A program made the position numbers and the translations under genes. The notes under the pieces were generated by a model. It worked only from the letters and a program-made list of their open reading frames with translations. It was not told the DNA's origin and searched no databases. A stretch of DNA of 64,000 nucleotides, taken from contig JABACO010000008.1 of NCBI GenBank assembly GCA_013339895.1, positions 5,906,354-5,970,353 on the forward strand, read 5' to 3'. Source of the DNA: Ephydatia muelleri. Lineage: Eukaryota > Porifera > Demospongiae > Spongillida > Spongillidae. Shown one piece after another: positions 1 to 11,174 of this stretch; the stretch's first letter is position 1; every line of letters begins with the position of its first letter.

Positions 1-304
1 CGCACCGCGTCACCAAAAGCAGCCCAGTCCTCGTCCCTACGCTTTGTTCTTGCGTTCAGCTCCACCATGTACAGCTGTCTTTTGCTGTCGGGATTGAAAC
101 GACGCTGTAATGCTTCTGCGCACGTACCATAGTCCGCTTTAACGTCGTCTGGCAGCCTTCTGAAAGCCGTTTGAGCTTTCCCCGTTAGGCGCACCCGGAG
201 CCATTTCAGCCTGTCTTCTCCACTGACCCATTTGTTAACGGCGGCTACACTTTCGAAATGGTCCATCCATTCCAACCAACCAGTGGTCTCGCCGTCAAAG
301 GGTT
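1..304 (-). pseudogene. Ty3/gypsy retrotransposon gag, 5' part, split by a transposon
   Basis: Seen: from 304 down to the window edge the minus strand is open in one frame and reads as a retrotransposon Gag (Retrotrans_gag type), with the conserved tryptophan-rich start of the domain (WLEWMDHFE), the segment WLRVRLTGKAQTAF and a later block ending AFGDAV. The start codon is not here. It lies at 8776-8774, on the far side of the 8.4-kb insertion; the two pieces are in the same frame when the insertion and one copy of its CCGG duplication are ignored. Gag proteins package the element RNA. The element continues off the left edge, so pol and the 3' LTR are not visible. The insertion breaks the gene in this copy. 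Confidence 0.82.
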
Positions 305-308
305 CCGG

Positions 309-480
309 TGTCATAGGGTATACGGTCCGGCCCAATTTTCGGTCCGGCGGACCGTATTCCCCTAAGGGAATACGGTCCCCCCCCGGACCCAACTCCCTAG
401 GGAATACGGTCCGTCTAAAAAATTGTACATCCAGGGAATACAGTCCGGGGGAGGAGGCGGACTCAATTCCCTGATAGAAT
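309..480. repeat. Left terminal inverted repeat of the outer element
   Basis: Matches the reverse complement of 8604-8751 almost base for base over its first 110 bp, then with gaps. It contains short internal palindromes around CCCTAGGG and several GGAATACGGTCCG units. A related block recurs internally at 3978-4019. Confidence 0.8.
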
Positions 481-3400
481 GGAGATTAGATTTTGACGAC
501 CCAGTTTATAGCGTGTATAATTAAAGAGAGAAATCGATTCTCACCGAAATCGACAAGCACAGGACAGAAGTTCTAATTGATAATGAACGTAAAAGAAGAA
601 ATCGATTCTCATCGAAATCGCAACCGTTATGAAAACAATTTAAACACAGGACAGAAGTTCTAATTGATAATGTCATAATGAAAACAATTTAAAACCAAGA
701 CAGAAGTTCTTTCACGACATCATGTAATTTATAATGAAAGCAATTTAAACTCAAACAGAAGTTATATAATGAAACCAAGATAGAAGTTCTTTCACGACAT
801 CAGATGTTTAATGTAATGAATAGCTGATTGTTCGTACGATGTTTCTGGACTGTGGTTCATCCAGACAGAATTTATATAATGAAAGAAATTTAAACTCAAG
901 ACAGAAGTTATATAATGAACCAAGATAGAAGTTCTTTCATGACATCAGATGTTCAATGTAATGAATAGCTGATTGTTCGTACGATGCATGTTTCTGGACT
1001 GTGGTTCATCCTTTGCAGGAGCGTGATCATTAGCTACAATGTAAAGAATAGCTAGATTCCTATTTGCCACCTCAAATGATTTTGACATCCTTTACCTCAG
1101 GGTAGAGGACATCCCAAGCAAGGGTATTTGCTTGAGGGCCCTTAAAACCTTCATCTATTGCAATCCCGAACAAGAAGTGTTGGACTGCCTCTACCTGTGC
1201 GATAAAAAAACATAAGAATTTTTACAGTGCTCAGTCTCAGACGTTCATAACATAACCTATACCATTCCACGGCCTTCTTGTTCTCAGTCTTAGTACATGT
1301 ACGTGACGCGCATGCACGTGATTTAAGATATGTTTAATCTGCCTTTTGCAAACCATGCACCATGTATATTGACAGAACGTGTACCACAAATTTAGCTCGG
1401 CAATGTCATAATATTTTTAATTGGTGATGTAGGATTTGTAGGCACCAATTTACTAAAAGTATGTAAATAAGGGATTTCGTATATTCTCGCAATTATCAAA
1501 TATTATTTGACAAATGCTGTGCTTAATTGGTGCCTACAATTCATACATAACCAATTTTATACATTTCATTTCTCTCATAGCTTGTCTGTGAGTGCATTTT
1601 TATATGTGTAGCCATGCAGCAATTACGATGGTTCATGTCGAAAGCTTTCATAGAACATATACTGACATGTGTGTACACTGGAACACATGGTTGGGATTTC
1701 ATTTTTCATTTTGTAACCGAACACTATAGCTAGATGAGCCAATATCGCTTGCGCGTCCTAATACCAGTTCAGATACTACGACTAGATATCCCCTATCACT
1801 GTAGCGTCTGCTAGTATCGGTCAGGTAGGATCTTGATGCAACTGAACTAACAGGCATACTGTTGGGGTGGATCACTGAACCCCAATCTTTCCTTCTACTG
1901 TCCCCTGTATAGATTCCTGAATCATGGGCGGGATAAACTGTATGGTGTGGTGCAAGGTGCTAATTAAGACTTGTTATTCGTGTATGATACGTATAAGTGG
2001 TATAGAAGCCGTACTATGGTATGGGCATTGAGCAATTCTGTACATAGTGTTTTCACCCTCTGGAGGCATGGAAAGAGAAGCGAGTAAGTTCTATACAGGC
2101 GCCGCGTGAGGATTGATATCGACGATTGAACAGATTCGTAGCTGTATTTAATTATCACAGGTACAGGTAAGATTACAATACTATTTGCAGTTAATCGTTT
2201 CATGACCGTTACCCCGGTAGCGCTCTACTCAGTTTGGTCTATTAAACGCTCCTTCCTTACTTCGCAATCAATGAACAGACTACGGTGAACTGACGAGTGT
2301 GTTGGTCACTTAGATTTAGCGATAACATGAATTGCTGTGTTTTCTGGCAGTCTAAGTTTCTACTCGGCTCTAAACTAGTTGCGTCAGGTCATGTTGCAAA
2401 CCCATATACCAAGACTTATGTTCATCTGGTCCCATGGGTACTAGTAATAGGGGGAGGATGTAAAACTGTGTGTTTCAAAGGTGCATTCTTACTAATGCAC
2501 AACTCTCGGAGGAAGACTGGTGACAATGTGTTTCTATTGGAGAGAATCTGTGTGTTAATTTAAGGTCAATGTACATGTATCATGTGTGTTTGCACTTACT
2601 CTCAGATGATATATCCATTCTTATAGGGTGTAGATGCACACACCTCTCCAAGGTGATTGGAGACCATGCATGTATTCTCATAGGTCAGTGTGCTTGCACT
2701 TACCCTCAGATGACATACACCTGTATGTATATGCACCTCTAAGACAGGGTTTGGCGACTGTGTGTTTCTACTGGAGGGAATCAATTTATTTAAGGTCAGT
2801 GTGTTTGCACTTACATGTACCCTCAGATGACGAAATGTAGGCACGTCTTTTTAACATGCACACAAAGACAAGCCAGACAGCTTAAAGACATGTGAGGATA
2901 CAACAAAGAGATGCTGTCCCTACAAGATATGTGATTTTTCGTTAGAACCTACACAAAGACATCCAGCCCATACAACACCACTAAAACAGCAAGTTAGTAT
3001 TGTAATCCTTAACTTCCATGTGCATGGCTTTTATCATATACAGCAACAAGTAGCTATCTTGCTAATGCTATTTGTCTAATACACAGTGACACTCGAGACT
3101 AAAAAGCAATATTAACGGATGCCGCCAAGCTTATATATCTGTCTGTGAAAATCACTTTTTGGCTGATTTTACAGGTACGAAATTGAGTACACTCAATATA
3201 TCAGCATGTCTCTTATGTTCATTTGACTAGTATCCCCCACTCATTCCTCTCTCATCCCATTTCTTTTTCTCCTCACACAGGACCTGGTGTATAGAGGAAG
3301 TATGCAGTCACATATAGAGTGTGCCAGGTCGATTTAACCGCTAATTAAGTACCAAGTTGTTGAGGGCCCATGCAGCTTAAAGCTATGTGTCCCTGTATCT

Positions 3401-3977
3401 CTCTCATCTCCCTTCCTTTTCCTACCTCCTCCCCCTCTGCAGAAAATCTCTGGGCACACGAGCAGCGTTATTTGTCTGTGAAATTCACTTTTTATCATGT
3501 ACATGATTGAAGAACACTTATGCATCATTCTCTAAACAATAATGGCTGAAGTATTTTCTTTTTACAGGTACGAAATTGAGATTTATCCAGTACCCTCATC
3601 TCTCTTATGTTCAGTTAACTATTATATATTTTTATTTCTTTAATCTTTATTTCTACTTTGTTTGCACTACGATTCGATAAAATAAACAGTGCTGCATGTA
3701 TAGTTGCCGACCTGCACGCGATCCTTTTCGAACCAAATGGAAACATATATAAATAGTAACAAGACAGACCGAAGAAAAAGGTTAATCAGTTGTTACAGAA
3801 GCTGCATACATGTATATAGTTGGCGACCTGTGATCATTGTGGCTTTTGATTTTCGAACCAAATGTGCTGTTACAGACCGAATTGAAACTGCATACATAGT
3901 TGACGACCTACAGCTTTTGCTTTTCGAACCAAATGTTACGTGCATGCAAGGGTTGGAAATACATGCATATATTTTAA
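481..3977. other. Non-coding interior of the outer element with short direct repeats
   Basis: No open frame here resembles a protein. Visible structure: two imperfect copies of a block of about 115 bp (roughly 770-880 and 915-1015) containing CAAGATAGAAGTTCTTTCA and GAATAGCTGATTGTTCGTA; a 15-bp inverted repeat at 1436-1450 and 1525-1539 (TTGTAGGCACCAATT), able to form a hairpin; three degenerate units containing GGTCAGTGTGTTTGCACTTA between 2560 and 2830; two units around 3140-3230 and 3475-3615 sharing TTACAGGTACGAAATTGAG; and three units between 3690 and 3945 sharing TTTTCGAACCAAATG. These look like decayed tandem duplications. Confidence 0.6.
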
Positions 3978-4610
3978 ACCAGGGAATACGGTCCGGGGGG
4001 GGACTCAATTCCCTAGGGAATAGACCTTATTCGACCGCAATATGAATATATAAATGTCACGCGCTTGTAGCAATATTGACCAATTAAGTCACGTGACATC
4101 GACAGAGAAATTCGTTTGTGCGACAGTTTTTTTTGTAAGTAAAGCTGCTATGCCTTAATGTCATAAAAATGGTTGTAACCATTACAAAATTCCCAGTAGT
4201 CGATGTTGTTTGACTTTTGAACTCTGTTACGCGGGAAAAATTATGATAAATGGCGCACAAAGGCTTTGTGTAAGGCTACGTTGCTTCGTGTACACATTAG
4301 AGGTACTATGTTACTGAATTTGTACGTAGCGCACCATTACGCACTGGGAGATGTGTTTTTGCTGAATGGCCTGTAAGAACTTAGTGACTTATCGTTCAAA
4401 CACTTAATTTAATATAGTATGGTTTGTGTAAGGCTAGCTTCATTCCTTTAGACATGTATGTTTTTTAAATTCGCTCGGTGTATTCTACGACGGTTTCTGC
4501 ACTGGGATATTATGTTTTGAACCCTTCGTATACCCGTCTTCGTATGTCATGAACTCGCAAAGCGTTGCGTTTATTATGTTCATGTAATTAATTGCAGATC
4601 AGTTCCGAGT

Positions 4611-5048
4611 ATGCCAAAAAGAAAGAACAGGCGCGGTTTATATGACCAACGAAAGAATATGCATCGGTGCAAAAGTTATTCCCTGGATCCAGTAGATGCA
4701 AATGAAGGTAACCCAGTAGATGTGAATGAAGGTGACATGGTACATGTCAGTGAAGGTGATCCAGTACATGCAAATGAAGGTAACCCAGTAGATGTGAATG
4801 AAGGTGACATGGTACATGTCAGTGAAGGCGATCCAGTAGATGTCAGTGAAGGTAACCTAGTACATGTGATCTCCACAATGACTGATGAATTAAATCACTG
4901 TGCATTGTTTTTGCTTCAGTTAGCCATTGAAGGAAGAAGGTTGTTACAAGGTGTGCAACTTTTGATGAAAGTGCATACAAGGCATCACATTCCACTTAAT
5001 TACAACATTGTAGTATCAGTTGCCACACTAGCCATTGAAGAAGTGTGA
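4611..5048 (+). CDS. Short ORF with acidic tandem repeats, 5' of transposase
   Basis: An ATG-initiated frame of 145 codons begins with a basic stretch (MPKRKNRRG) that could be a nuclear signal. Residues about 27-85 are an imperfect repeat built from units such as EGNPVDVNEGDMVHV, encoded by repeats of GTGAATGAAGGTGAC-type DNA. It ends 30 bp before the transposase frame opens further. No THAP or other DNA-binding domain is visible. Several GAAG|GTAACC and GAAG|GTAAGC strings could be splice donors (4706, 4786, 4851, 5057), and TCTTATAG at 5070-5077 could be an acceptor. It may therefore be a first exon of the transposase rather than a separate protein. I do not recognise the repeat. Confidence 0.45.
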   Translation: MPKRKNRRGLYDQRKNMHRCKSYSLDPVDANEGNPVDVNEGDMVHVSEGDPVHANEGNPVDVNEGDMVHVSEGDPVDVSEGNLVHVISTMTDELNHCALFLLQLAIEGRRLLQGVQLLMKVHTRHHIPLNYNIVVSVATLAIEEV

Positions 5049-5077
5049 AGTTTGAAGGTAAGCCACTTCTCTTATAG

Positions 5078-6437
5078 GGTGATAGAACATGCAGATTCAT
5101 GCAGTGCATGCCCTCAGAGTGAATACAGACCTTATAAGTTGGCTGGTTATTATACATGCATGCATGTAGTTGCCACACAAACAGAGTTACCTACTGAAAG
5201 AAGTGTGAATACGTCAGTGACTGACTTTGAAAGCTGTACATGTGATGAATGTTATCTTCATGCCACGGATTTACACTTTGATTACAATGACGCATTGCAA
5301 CATGAATGTCCTATTGAACACTTTGTGGATTGCAGCTTTGAAGAATCAATAACAGACAATGTTGACACATCACTTTCAGAGTTAAGAGATTATGTTGTGC
5401 AATCAACAGAGGTTGACGAACTTAGAAGGGACCATCAGCACACCGTGATTCAATCTGTTGAGCAATGTTGTGAAGAATGTAATAAGCTAAAAGAAGAAAA
5501 ACGAAGATTATTGGTTTCCCTTAATGGTCTTCAAATAACTGAAGAGACAATGAAATCTGACGAGAAAAAAGTGACTTACTACACGGGGCTTCCAAATTTC
5601 AATACTCTGCTTGTATTGCTTAATTTTGTCACAGTATCACCTCAAACATTAAGTGAATCAAAGTGTAAGTTATCATTTTTTCAGCAAATAATGGTGGTTC
5701 TGATGAAGTTAAGGCTCAATTTGGAAGAACAAGATCTGGCTTACAGGTTCAACGTAAGTCAGTCAACTGTTTCAAAAACATTTCATAAATGGATCCCTAT
5801 CATGGCAGAAAGGTTACATCCACTTATTTATTGGCCAAGTAAACAAGATATCAGAGCAACATTGCCCACCATGTTTCACAATTTCTTCCATGATTGTGTA
5901 TGTATTATTGATTGTACTGAAGTATTCATCGAACGGCCCTCAAACTTGGTTGCGAGAGCACAAACTTGGAGCAACTATAAACACCATAATACAGTCAAGG
6001 TTCTTATAGGCATCACACCTCAAGGAACGATATCATTTTTATCAAAGGCATGGGGAGGCCGTGCATCTGATAAATTCATGACAGAGCATTCTGGTTTTCT
6101 TGACAGACTTCATCCTGGAGATGTTATATTGGCTGATCGTGGATTTACTATAGAAGAAAGTGTAGGTTTGTACTGTGCCAGAGTAAGCGTTCCTCCTTTT
6201 ACAAAGGGAAGAAAGCAGTTAACACGCCTTGAAGTTGATCGGGCTCGTGAAATTTCACATGTAAGAATTCATGTAGAACGAGTGATAGGTCAGTTAAAGA
6301 AAAAGTACACAATCTTACAAGGTGTCATTCCAATTACTTTGCTTCAAAATAGAACTGGTACCTGTACTATTGATTGTATATTTACAGTGAGTGCTGCATT
6401 GTGTAACATGTGCCAATCTGTTGTTTCATTTGATTAA
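5078..6437 (+). CDS. DDE transposase (HTH_Tnp_4 + DDE_Tnp_4, IS5/ISL2EU group)
   Basis: The open frame runs from before 5052 to the stop at 6437 and encodes about 450 residues. A coiled, charged segment with a CEEC cysteine pair (codons near 5450-5510) is followed by a helix-turn-helix (LAYRFNVSQSTVSKTFHKWI, near 5730-5795) and an RNase H-like catalytic core. The likely catalytic triad is Asp at 5910 (IIDCTEVF), Asp at 6135 (ILADRGF) and Glu at 6276 (HVERVIGQLKKKY), all intact. Such enzymes cut and paste DNA at the terminal repeats. The upstream part of the frame lacks a convincing ATG; the first in-frame ATG is 5160. A splice acceptor ending at 5077 would join it to the preceding ORF. No internal stops; possibly functional. 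Confidence 0.88.
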
Positions 6438-6466
6438 AAAGATTACAATATGCAAAATGAAACAGA

Positions 6467-8501
6467 TCACTTATATTGAAATCGACAGTCTGGGCAATAC
6501 CATTTTCCTTTAGGGATTTTTTCTATTTCTAAACAGGATAAGTGGAACCATTGAATAGGGCACTGTACATTGTCGCATCCAATTAAATCGTCTTCGTGAT
6601 CTACTTTACAATAACACCATTCTGTTGCATTTGATGAGGTAGTACAGTTGTTGGTACTTGCAGTGATTGATTTACTCTTAGTGAACCATTTCCCAATCAA
6701 TTCAGGCAGTATTACTAGACGAAAAAATGTTGTTATCTTGCCAATGATTGAGGTTATAAAGCAGTCAGATGGATAAATGCGTTCAATGTGGATTCCCTTT
6801 CGAGTCCACACAACGAAATCTGCATATACAGCCTGGGATATATGCATTTGTGCTTGTACTTGATAGTAATATGGATGTGTCTTGATTAAATGTAGAGTGC
6901 CCCCATCATCAACTTCTAAACAATCAATGGTATCTGTGGCTTCTTCAAGGGGAAGCTCTCTAGCATTATAGGGACATTTGACTTCTAGTACTCCCTTTCC
7001 ACAACAATTACATGAAATGACACCATCAGGTGACGCTCCAAGATGCGGGTAGCTAGTGTGTATTTGCAACCCACTTTTCATTAACTGAAAGTTTTGGTGT
7101 TGCATAGAAACACATTCCATGTACTTCAATCTTGCACAATTTTCATGGTCCACACCCCATCTATATGATGTCAAAAGAATATTAATCATTGCATCAATGC
7201 TGAAAATATGTACACTCAATGTGCACATACCAACCTTGTTGCGTTACTATGAAATTTGATAGTGTCTGGATAGCATACTTTCTTTATTAATGTGATGGAT
7301 GGGTTAGATGGATCTGACACTGATACTTGCTTGAAAATGGAAGCTGTAACTCTTCCAGCTCTATACTTGTTCCATAGTTTGGATTTACTCTGCTCTCTTG
7401 TCTTCATCTCCAGATTTTGTGCCTGCTCGGACGTAACACTGAGGGAGTTGAAGACTGTATCACTGCTCAATGAGGTCACTGAATGGTAGATCCATTTTTT
7501 CTGCACTGAAGTACGAAGACATCAATGGTGGCAAAGTAGACAAACGAATTGTTGGGACAAATGCACCAGAATAGCCAGGAACAACAGACAATATACAAGC
7601 ATTTGGATTTGCACTTTGTAGCTGACTGTACAACCTATCCAATTCCAACGATGTGGGAGGTGATGCAATCTTTGCAGGATTTTTTGCCCATGGTGAATCA
7701 CATGTCAGTGGACTTCTAAAATTGATATCTTCAACTTGAACATAAGGGGCCTGTATTCATTACATAAAAATTGTACACCATTTAAATGAAGGATGCAAAT
7801 GACTTACACACATGCACACACACAAACACTGAAACACACACACACACATGCACACACACAATGCACATATGCATGCACGCTTAACCTGTGCATTGTGTGA
7901 TGGTTGAAGCCAGCTGCATTTCACAGAAGTGCAGGCAGTCTCCTTGGTAAGGTTAGCCTTTGCCATCACAGCATAGAGCAAAGCTGCCACATGGGAACAG
8001 GCTTCCCCAGCACCTGCCATACAGTTGCAATGAGCACATATAACAGTGCCATCGTACTGAACGCCTATCCATGGCCTTAAGGGAGGAGAGGTCATCTTCT
8101 GGCTATGCTTTACCTAAAATGTGAATGCATCTGATAATACCACAAGTAACACGTGCATATATAACGTGTACCGTAGCAGAAAGAAGACACGTTTGTGGCG
8201 TTGTGTTTAGCAATCCAACTTCGCTTACATATCCCGCAGTGAAATAGGCCCATGCCTCGGTACTTTTGTATGCCTTTAATTCATCTTTTGTGTACGGAGA
8301 AGGAGTATGAATGAAATACACACAAATGTCGGGAAACGACACGTCAGGCCAACGAGAGGGGTTGTAGTCCCAAGCATCTTTTGGAGTCATGTACGGATCT
8401 GTTATTATGCCTAGCATACCAAGTTTCTCATTATAGCGTGACTTCCCGACTGCATCAAGCTGCTTAAACGCATCCGATTGTTCATCCGATTGTTCAGCCA
8501 T
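6467..8501 (-). CDS. Transposon-borne SWIM zinc finger / YqaJ nuclease / PHD finger protein
   Basis: Four exons on the minus strand: 8501-8172, 8113-7886, 7750-7235 and 7160-6467. The introns of 58, 135 and 74 bp have GT-AG ends. The ATG at 8501 opens a conserved N-terminal region (ITDPYMTPKDAW; LKAYKSTEAWAYF). A SWIM finger follows (CNC...CSH, exon 2), then a YqaJ/lambda-exonuclease-type nuclease domain spanning exons 3-4 (SKLWNKYRAGRVTAS, GASPDGVI, GVLEVKCPY, YYYQVQAQMH), and a C-terminal PHD finger (WCYCK...CPIQWFHLSC...WYCPDC). Near 7465 the frame changes: the exons sum to one base more than a multiple of three, so this copy carries a frameshift unless a tiny unusual intron removes it. 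Convergent with the transposase, with 29 bp between stops. Its role in transposition (end or intermediate processing) is inferred. Confidence 0.82.
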
Positions 8502-8755
8502 ACTCAATATTAACGCGGCGACGCCTTTCTCAATAAACAATCAATCATGTCACATGCAAGTCACGCAATAATTTATTCATAATTGCGGTCGAATAAGGTC
8601 TATTGAGTCCGGTTAATTGGTTTTGTACAACCAGGGAACTCGGTCCGGGGGACCGTATTCCCTAGGGAGTTGGGTCCGGGGGGGACCGTATTCCCTAAGG
8701 GAATACGGTCCGCCGGACCGAAAATTGGGCCGGACCGTATACCCTATGACACCGG

Positions 8756-9401
8756 CAACAGTAGCGGTTTCGCCATTCCGCTAAGCCGACTACGCCAATG
8801 TAGCAGTGGCCAAAGGATATATAGTAACACGTGTACAGACTGACTAAGAACACAAAAAGAGAGTATTTATACATACAAGTGCGCACACGATGTCACATGC
8901 AAATGTTCTGGCAAGTTCGAGCCCATCTGGCGCATGCGTGCACATGCGCAAAGAGATATTTGCATTACACATGTATAGTACATGTACATGTACATGATGC
9001 ATGCATAATGTTGTTCCATAGACATTAGACTCATTGACCAACCATATGATCCAAAACAATGCTTAGCCCTAATGTAATTACTACACGAGCTACTACAAAA
9101 GCACACTAAAGGATTTATTTCAAAGGCTCCACCTACAGTGTACAATTAATAACACATTGTACATGTAATAATAATTACTCATCCTTATATGCAACACATT
9201 GTGCCTACACCTGAGGTCATCAAGTGAGACATTACGCATCTGTTGCTAAATATTGTACTGTACACACAAGCTGAAGGAAAAATCACATGTGCAAAGACAC
9301 CAATTACTTAAGTTATTTGTATTACCACAATACATGTACCAGTAAATCAATGTACAGTACATGTATACTCTACATGTACATGTACAACCTGGATAGCAAC
9401 A
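8756..9401 (-). mobile_element. Ty3/gypsy 5' end: LTR, primer-binding site and gag start
   Basis: Read on the minus strand: an LTR-like block starting TGTTGCTATCCAGG at 9401 and ending CCACTGCTACA at 8799 (603 bp, TG...CA ends). It is followed immediately by TTGGCGTAGTCGG, which looks like a tRNA primer-binding site, then the gag ATG at 8776-8774 and the first seven gag codons, where the 309-8751 element interrupts. Inside the LTR a TATAAATA box (mirror of 11091-11098) precedes the likely transcription start. The same LTR occurs inverted at 10561-11163. The other LTR of this element would lie left of the window, so its 5-bp duplication cannot be checked. Confidence 0.72.
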
Positions 9402-9620
9402 TAAAACGATGACTTGCAATGTGCTAAATAGTCAGCGTTTAAACGATACAGAGCCAACCGAACCTACAAACGAAGCCATATATATTTGTCGCACGGTCGT
9501 ACCAGTGCTCAACACGGCAAACTTTTGGCAAGACCAGTACACTTTTGGTTACCAAAATTGTACCGGGGCGGTACACTTTTGGCAAGGCCGGTACACTTTT
9601 GGCGACCAAAAGTGTACCGG

Positions 9621-10341
9621 TGTCATAGTCGCCAATGACTCCCCTAAATTTTGACTCCCCAGTCATTCGCGCCTAGGCATATATGACTCCCGGTAATATA
9701 TGCCTAGGCGTATTTGACTCCCCAGTCATTCACGCCTAGGCATATATGACTCCCCAGTCATTCACGCCTAGGCATATATGACTCCCCCTTGATAAAAGTG
9801 ACTCCCGGGAGTTATTACAGCCTTAGGCATAATTAACTCCACGTCGATCTTTGCCAATGTATATGATTCCCCTGTTGTCTGCCTAGACAAAACTGGCTCC
9901 TGTCTTGGGAAGGCGTTATAGCCTTAGGTATAAATAAATCCCCGTTGGTTTTTCCAGAGATAGCAAGTAAAGGTATTTATGTCACTTTTATCAAGGGGGA
10001 GTCATATATGCCTTTTTTATTTATTTATTTATACCTAAGGCTATAACGCCTTCCCAAGACAGGAGCCAGTTTTGTCTAGGCAGACAACAGGGGAATCATA
10101 TACATTGGCAAAGATCGACGTGGAGTTAATTATGCCTAAGGCTGTAATAACTCCCGGGAGTCACTTTTATCAAGGGGGAGTCATATATGCCTAGGCGTGA
10201 ATGACTGGGGAGTCATATATGCCTAGGCGTGAATGACTGGGGAGTCAAATACGCCTAGGCATATATTACCGGGAGTCATATATGCCTAGGCGCGAATGAC
10301 TGGGGAGTCAAAATTTAGGGGAGTCATTGGCGACTATGACA
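9621..10341. mobile_element. Fold-back element with TGTCA...TGACA ends at CCGG
   Basis: Begins TGTCATAGTCGCCAATGACTCCC and ends with the exact complement, flanked by CCGG at 9617-9620 and 10342-10345. Inside are repeated units such as GCCTAGGCATATATGACTCCC. The same terminal style closes at 12231 (TGACA followed by CCGG at 12232-12235), so the original element may have run 9621-12231 and been rearranged. It lies within DNA carrying its own short palindromes (GGTACACTTTTGG...CCAAAAGTGTACC), a different repeat family. Confidence 0.62.
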
Positions 10342-10560
10342 CCGGTACACTTTTGGTCGCCAAAAGTGTACCGGCCTTGCCAAAAGTGTACCGCCCCGGT
10401 ACAATTTTGGTAACCAAAAGTGTACTGGTCTTGCCAAAAGTTTGCCGTGTTGAGCACTGGTACGACCGTGCGACAAATATATATGGCTTCGTTTGTAGGT
10501 TCGGTTGGCTCTGTATCGTTTAAACGCTGACTATTTAGCACATTGCAAGTCATCGTTTTA

Positions 10561-11163
10561 TGTTGCTATCCAGGTTGTACATGTACATGTAGAGTATACA
10601 TGTACTGTACATTGATTTACTGGTACATGTATTGTGGTAATACAAATAACTTAAGTAATTGGTGTCTTTGCACATGTGATTTTTCCTTCAGCTTGTGTGT
10701 ACAGTACAATATTTAGCAACAGATGCGTAATGTCTCACTTGATGACCTCAGGTGTAGGCACAATGTGTTGCATATAAGGATGAGTAATTATTATTACATG
10801 TACAATGTGTTATTAATTGTACACTGTAGGTGGAGCCTTTGAAATAAATCCTTTAGTGTGCTTTTGTAGTAGCTCGTGTAGTAATTACATTAGGGCTAAG
10901 CATTGTTTTGGATCATATGGTTGGTCAATGAGTCTAATGTCTATGGAACAACATTATGCATGCATCATGTACATGTACATGTACTATACATGTGTAATGC
11001 AAATATCTCTTTGCGCATGTGCACGCATGCGCCAGATGGGCTCGAACTTGCCAGAACATTTGCATGTGACATCGTGTGCGCACTTGTATGTATAAATACT
11101 CTCTTTTTGTGTTCTTAGTCAGTCTGTACACGTGTTACTATATATCCTTTGGCCACTGCTACA
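10561..11163 (+). mobile_element. Inverted copy of the gypsy LTR
   Basis: Mirror of 8799-9401, in plus orientation. It has TG...CA ends, a TATAAATA box at 11091-11098 and GTTCTTAGTCAGTCTG shortly after. The primer-binding string TTGGCGTAGTCG follows at 11164-11175, where the sequence switches abruptly to a fragment of the YqaJ gene. Confidence 0.75.
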
Positions 11164-11174
11164 TTGGCGTAGTC

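Larger units (their letters stand above)
4022..8601. mobile_element. ISL2EU-like DNA transposon with transposase and YqaJ genes
   Basis: Seen: perfect 20-bp terminal inverted repeats (AGACCTTATTCGACCGCAAT at 4022-4041 and its complement ending at 8601), flanked by the dinucleotide AT at 4020-4021 and 8602-8603. Removing the element and one AT regenerates a perfect 28-bp palindrome of the outer element (GGACTCAATTCCC and its complement around TA), strong evidence that this is a nested insertion. It carries a plus-strand DDE transposase and a convergent minus-strand SWIM/YqaJ/PHD gene. Known: eukaryotic ISL2EU elements are described with an IS5-group DDE transposase, a YqaJ-domain companion and 2-bp duplications. 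The class is assigned on this combination; coding decay is slight, suggesting recent activity. Confidence 0.78.
309..8751. mobile_element. Composite DNA transposon, TGTCA...TGACA ends, CCGG duplication (Ginger-like termini)
   Basis: Seen: CCGG at 305-308 and again at 8752-8755 flanks an element beginning TGTCATAGGGTATACGG and ending with its reverse complement. Terminal inverted repeats run about 150-170 bp and contain repeated GGGAATACGGTCCG units. The insertion sits inside the gypsy gag frame, which independently fixes the boundaries. CCGG is palindromic, so a shorter or absent duplication with GG/CC added to the ends cannot be excluded. Known: TGTNR ends with 4-bp duplications have been described for Ginger transposons, which carry integrase-type transposases. 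Inference: the outer element is a non-autonomous Ginger-like element of about 3.9 kb; the coding part belongs to a second element nested at 4022-8601. Confidence 0.75.

Noticed and set aside
9409-10553. Identical 81-codon and 75-codon open frames on both strands
   Set aside because: They are mirror images produced by the palindrome, cross element ends, and resemble no protein.
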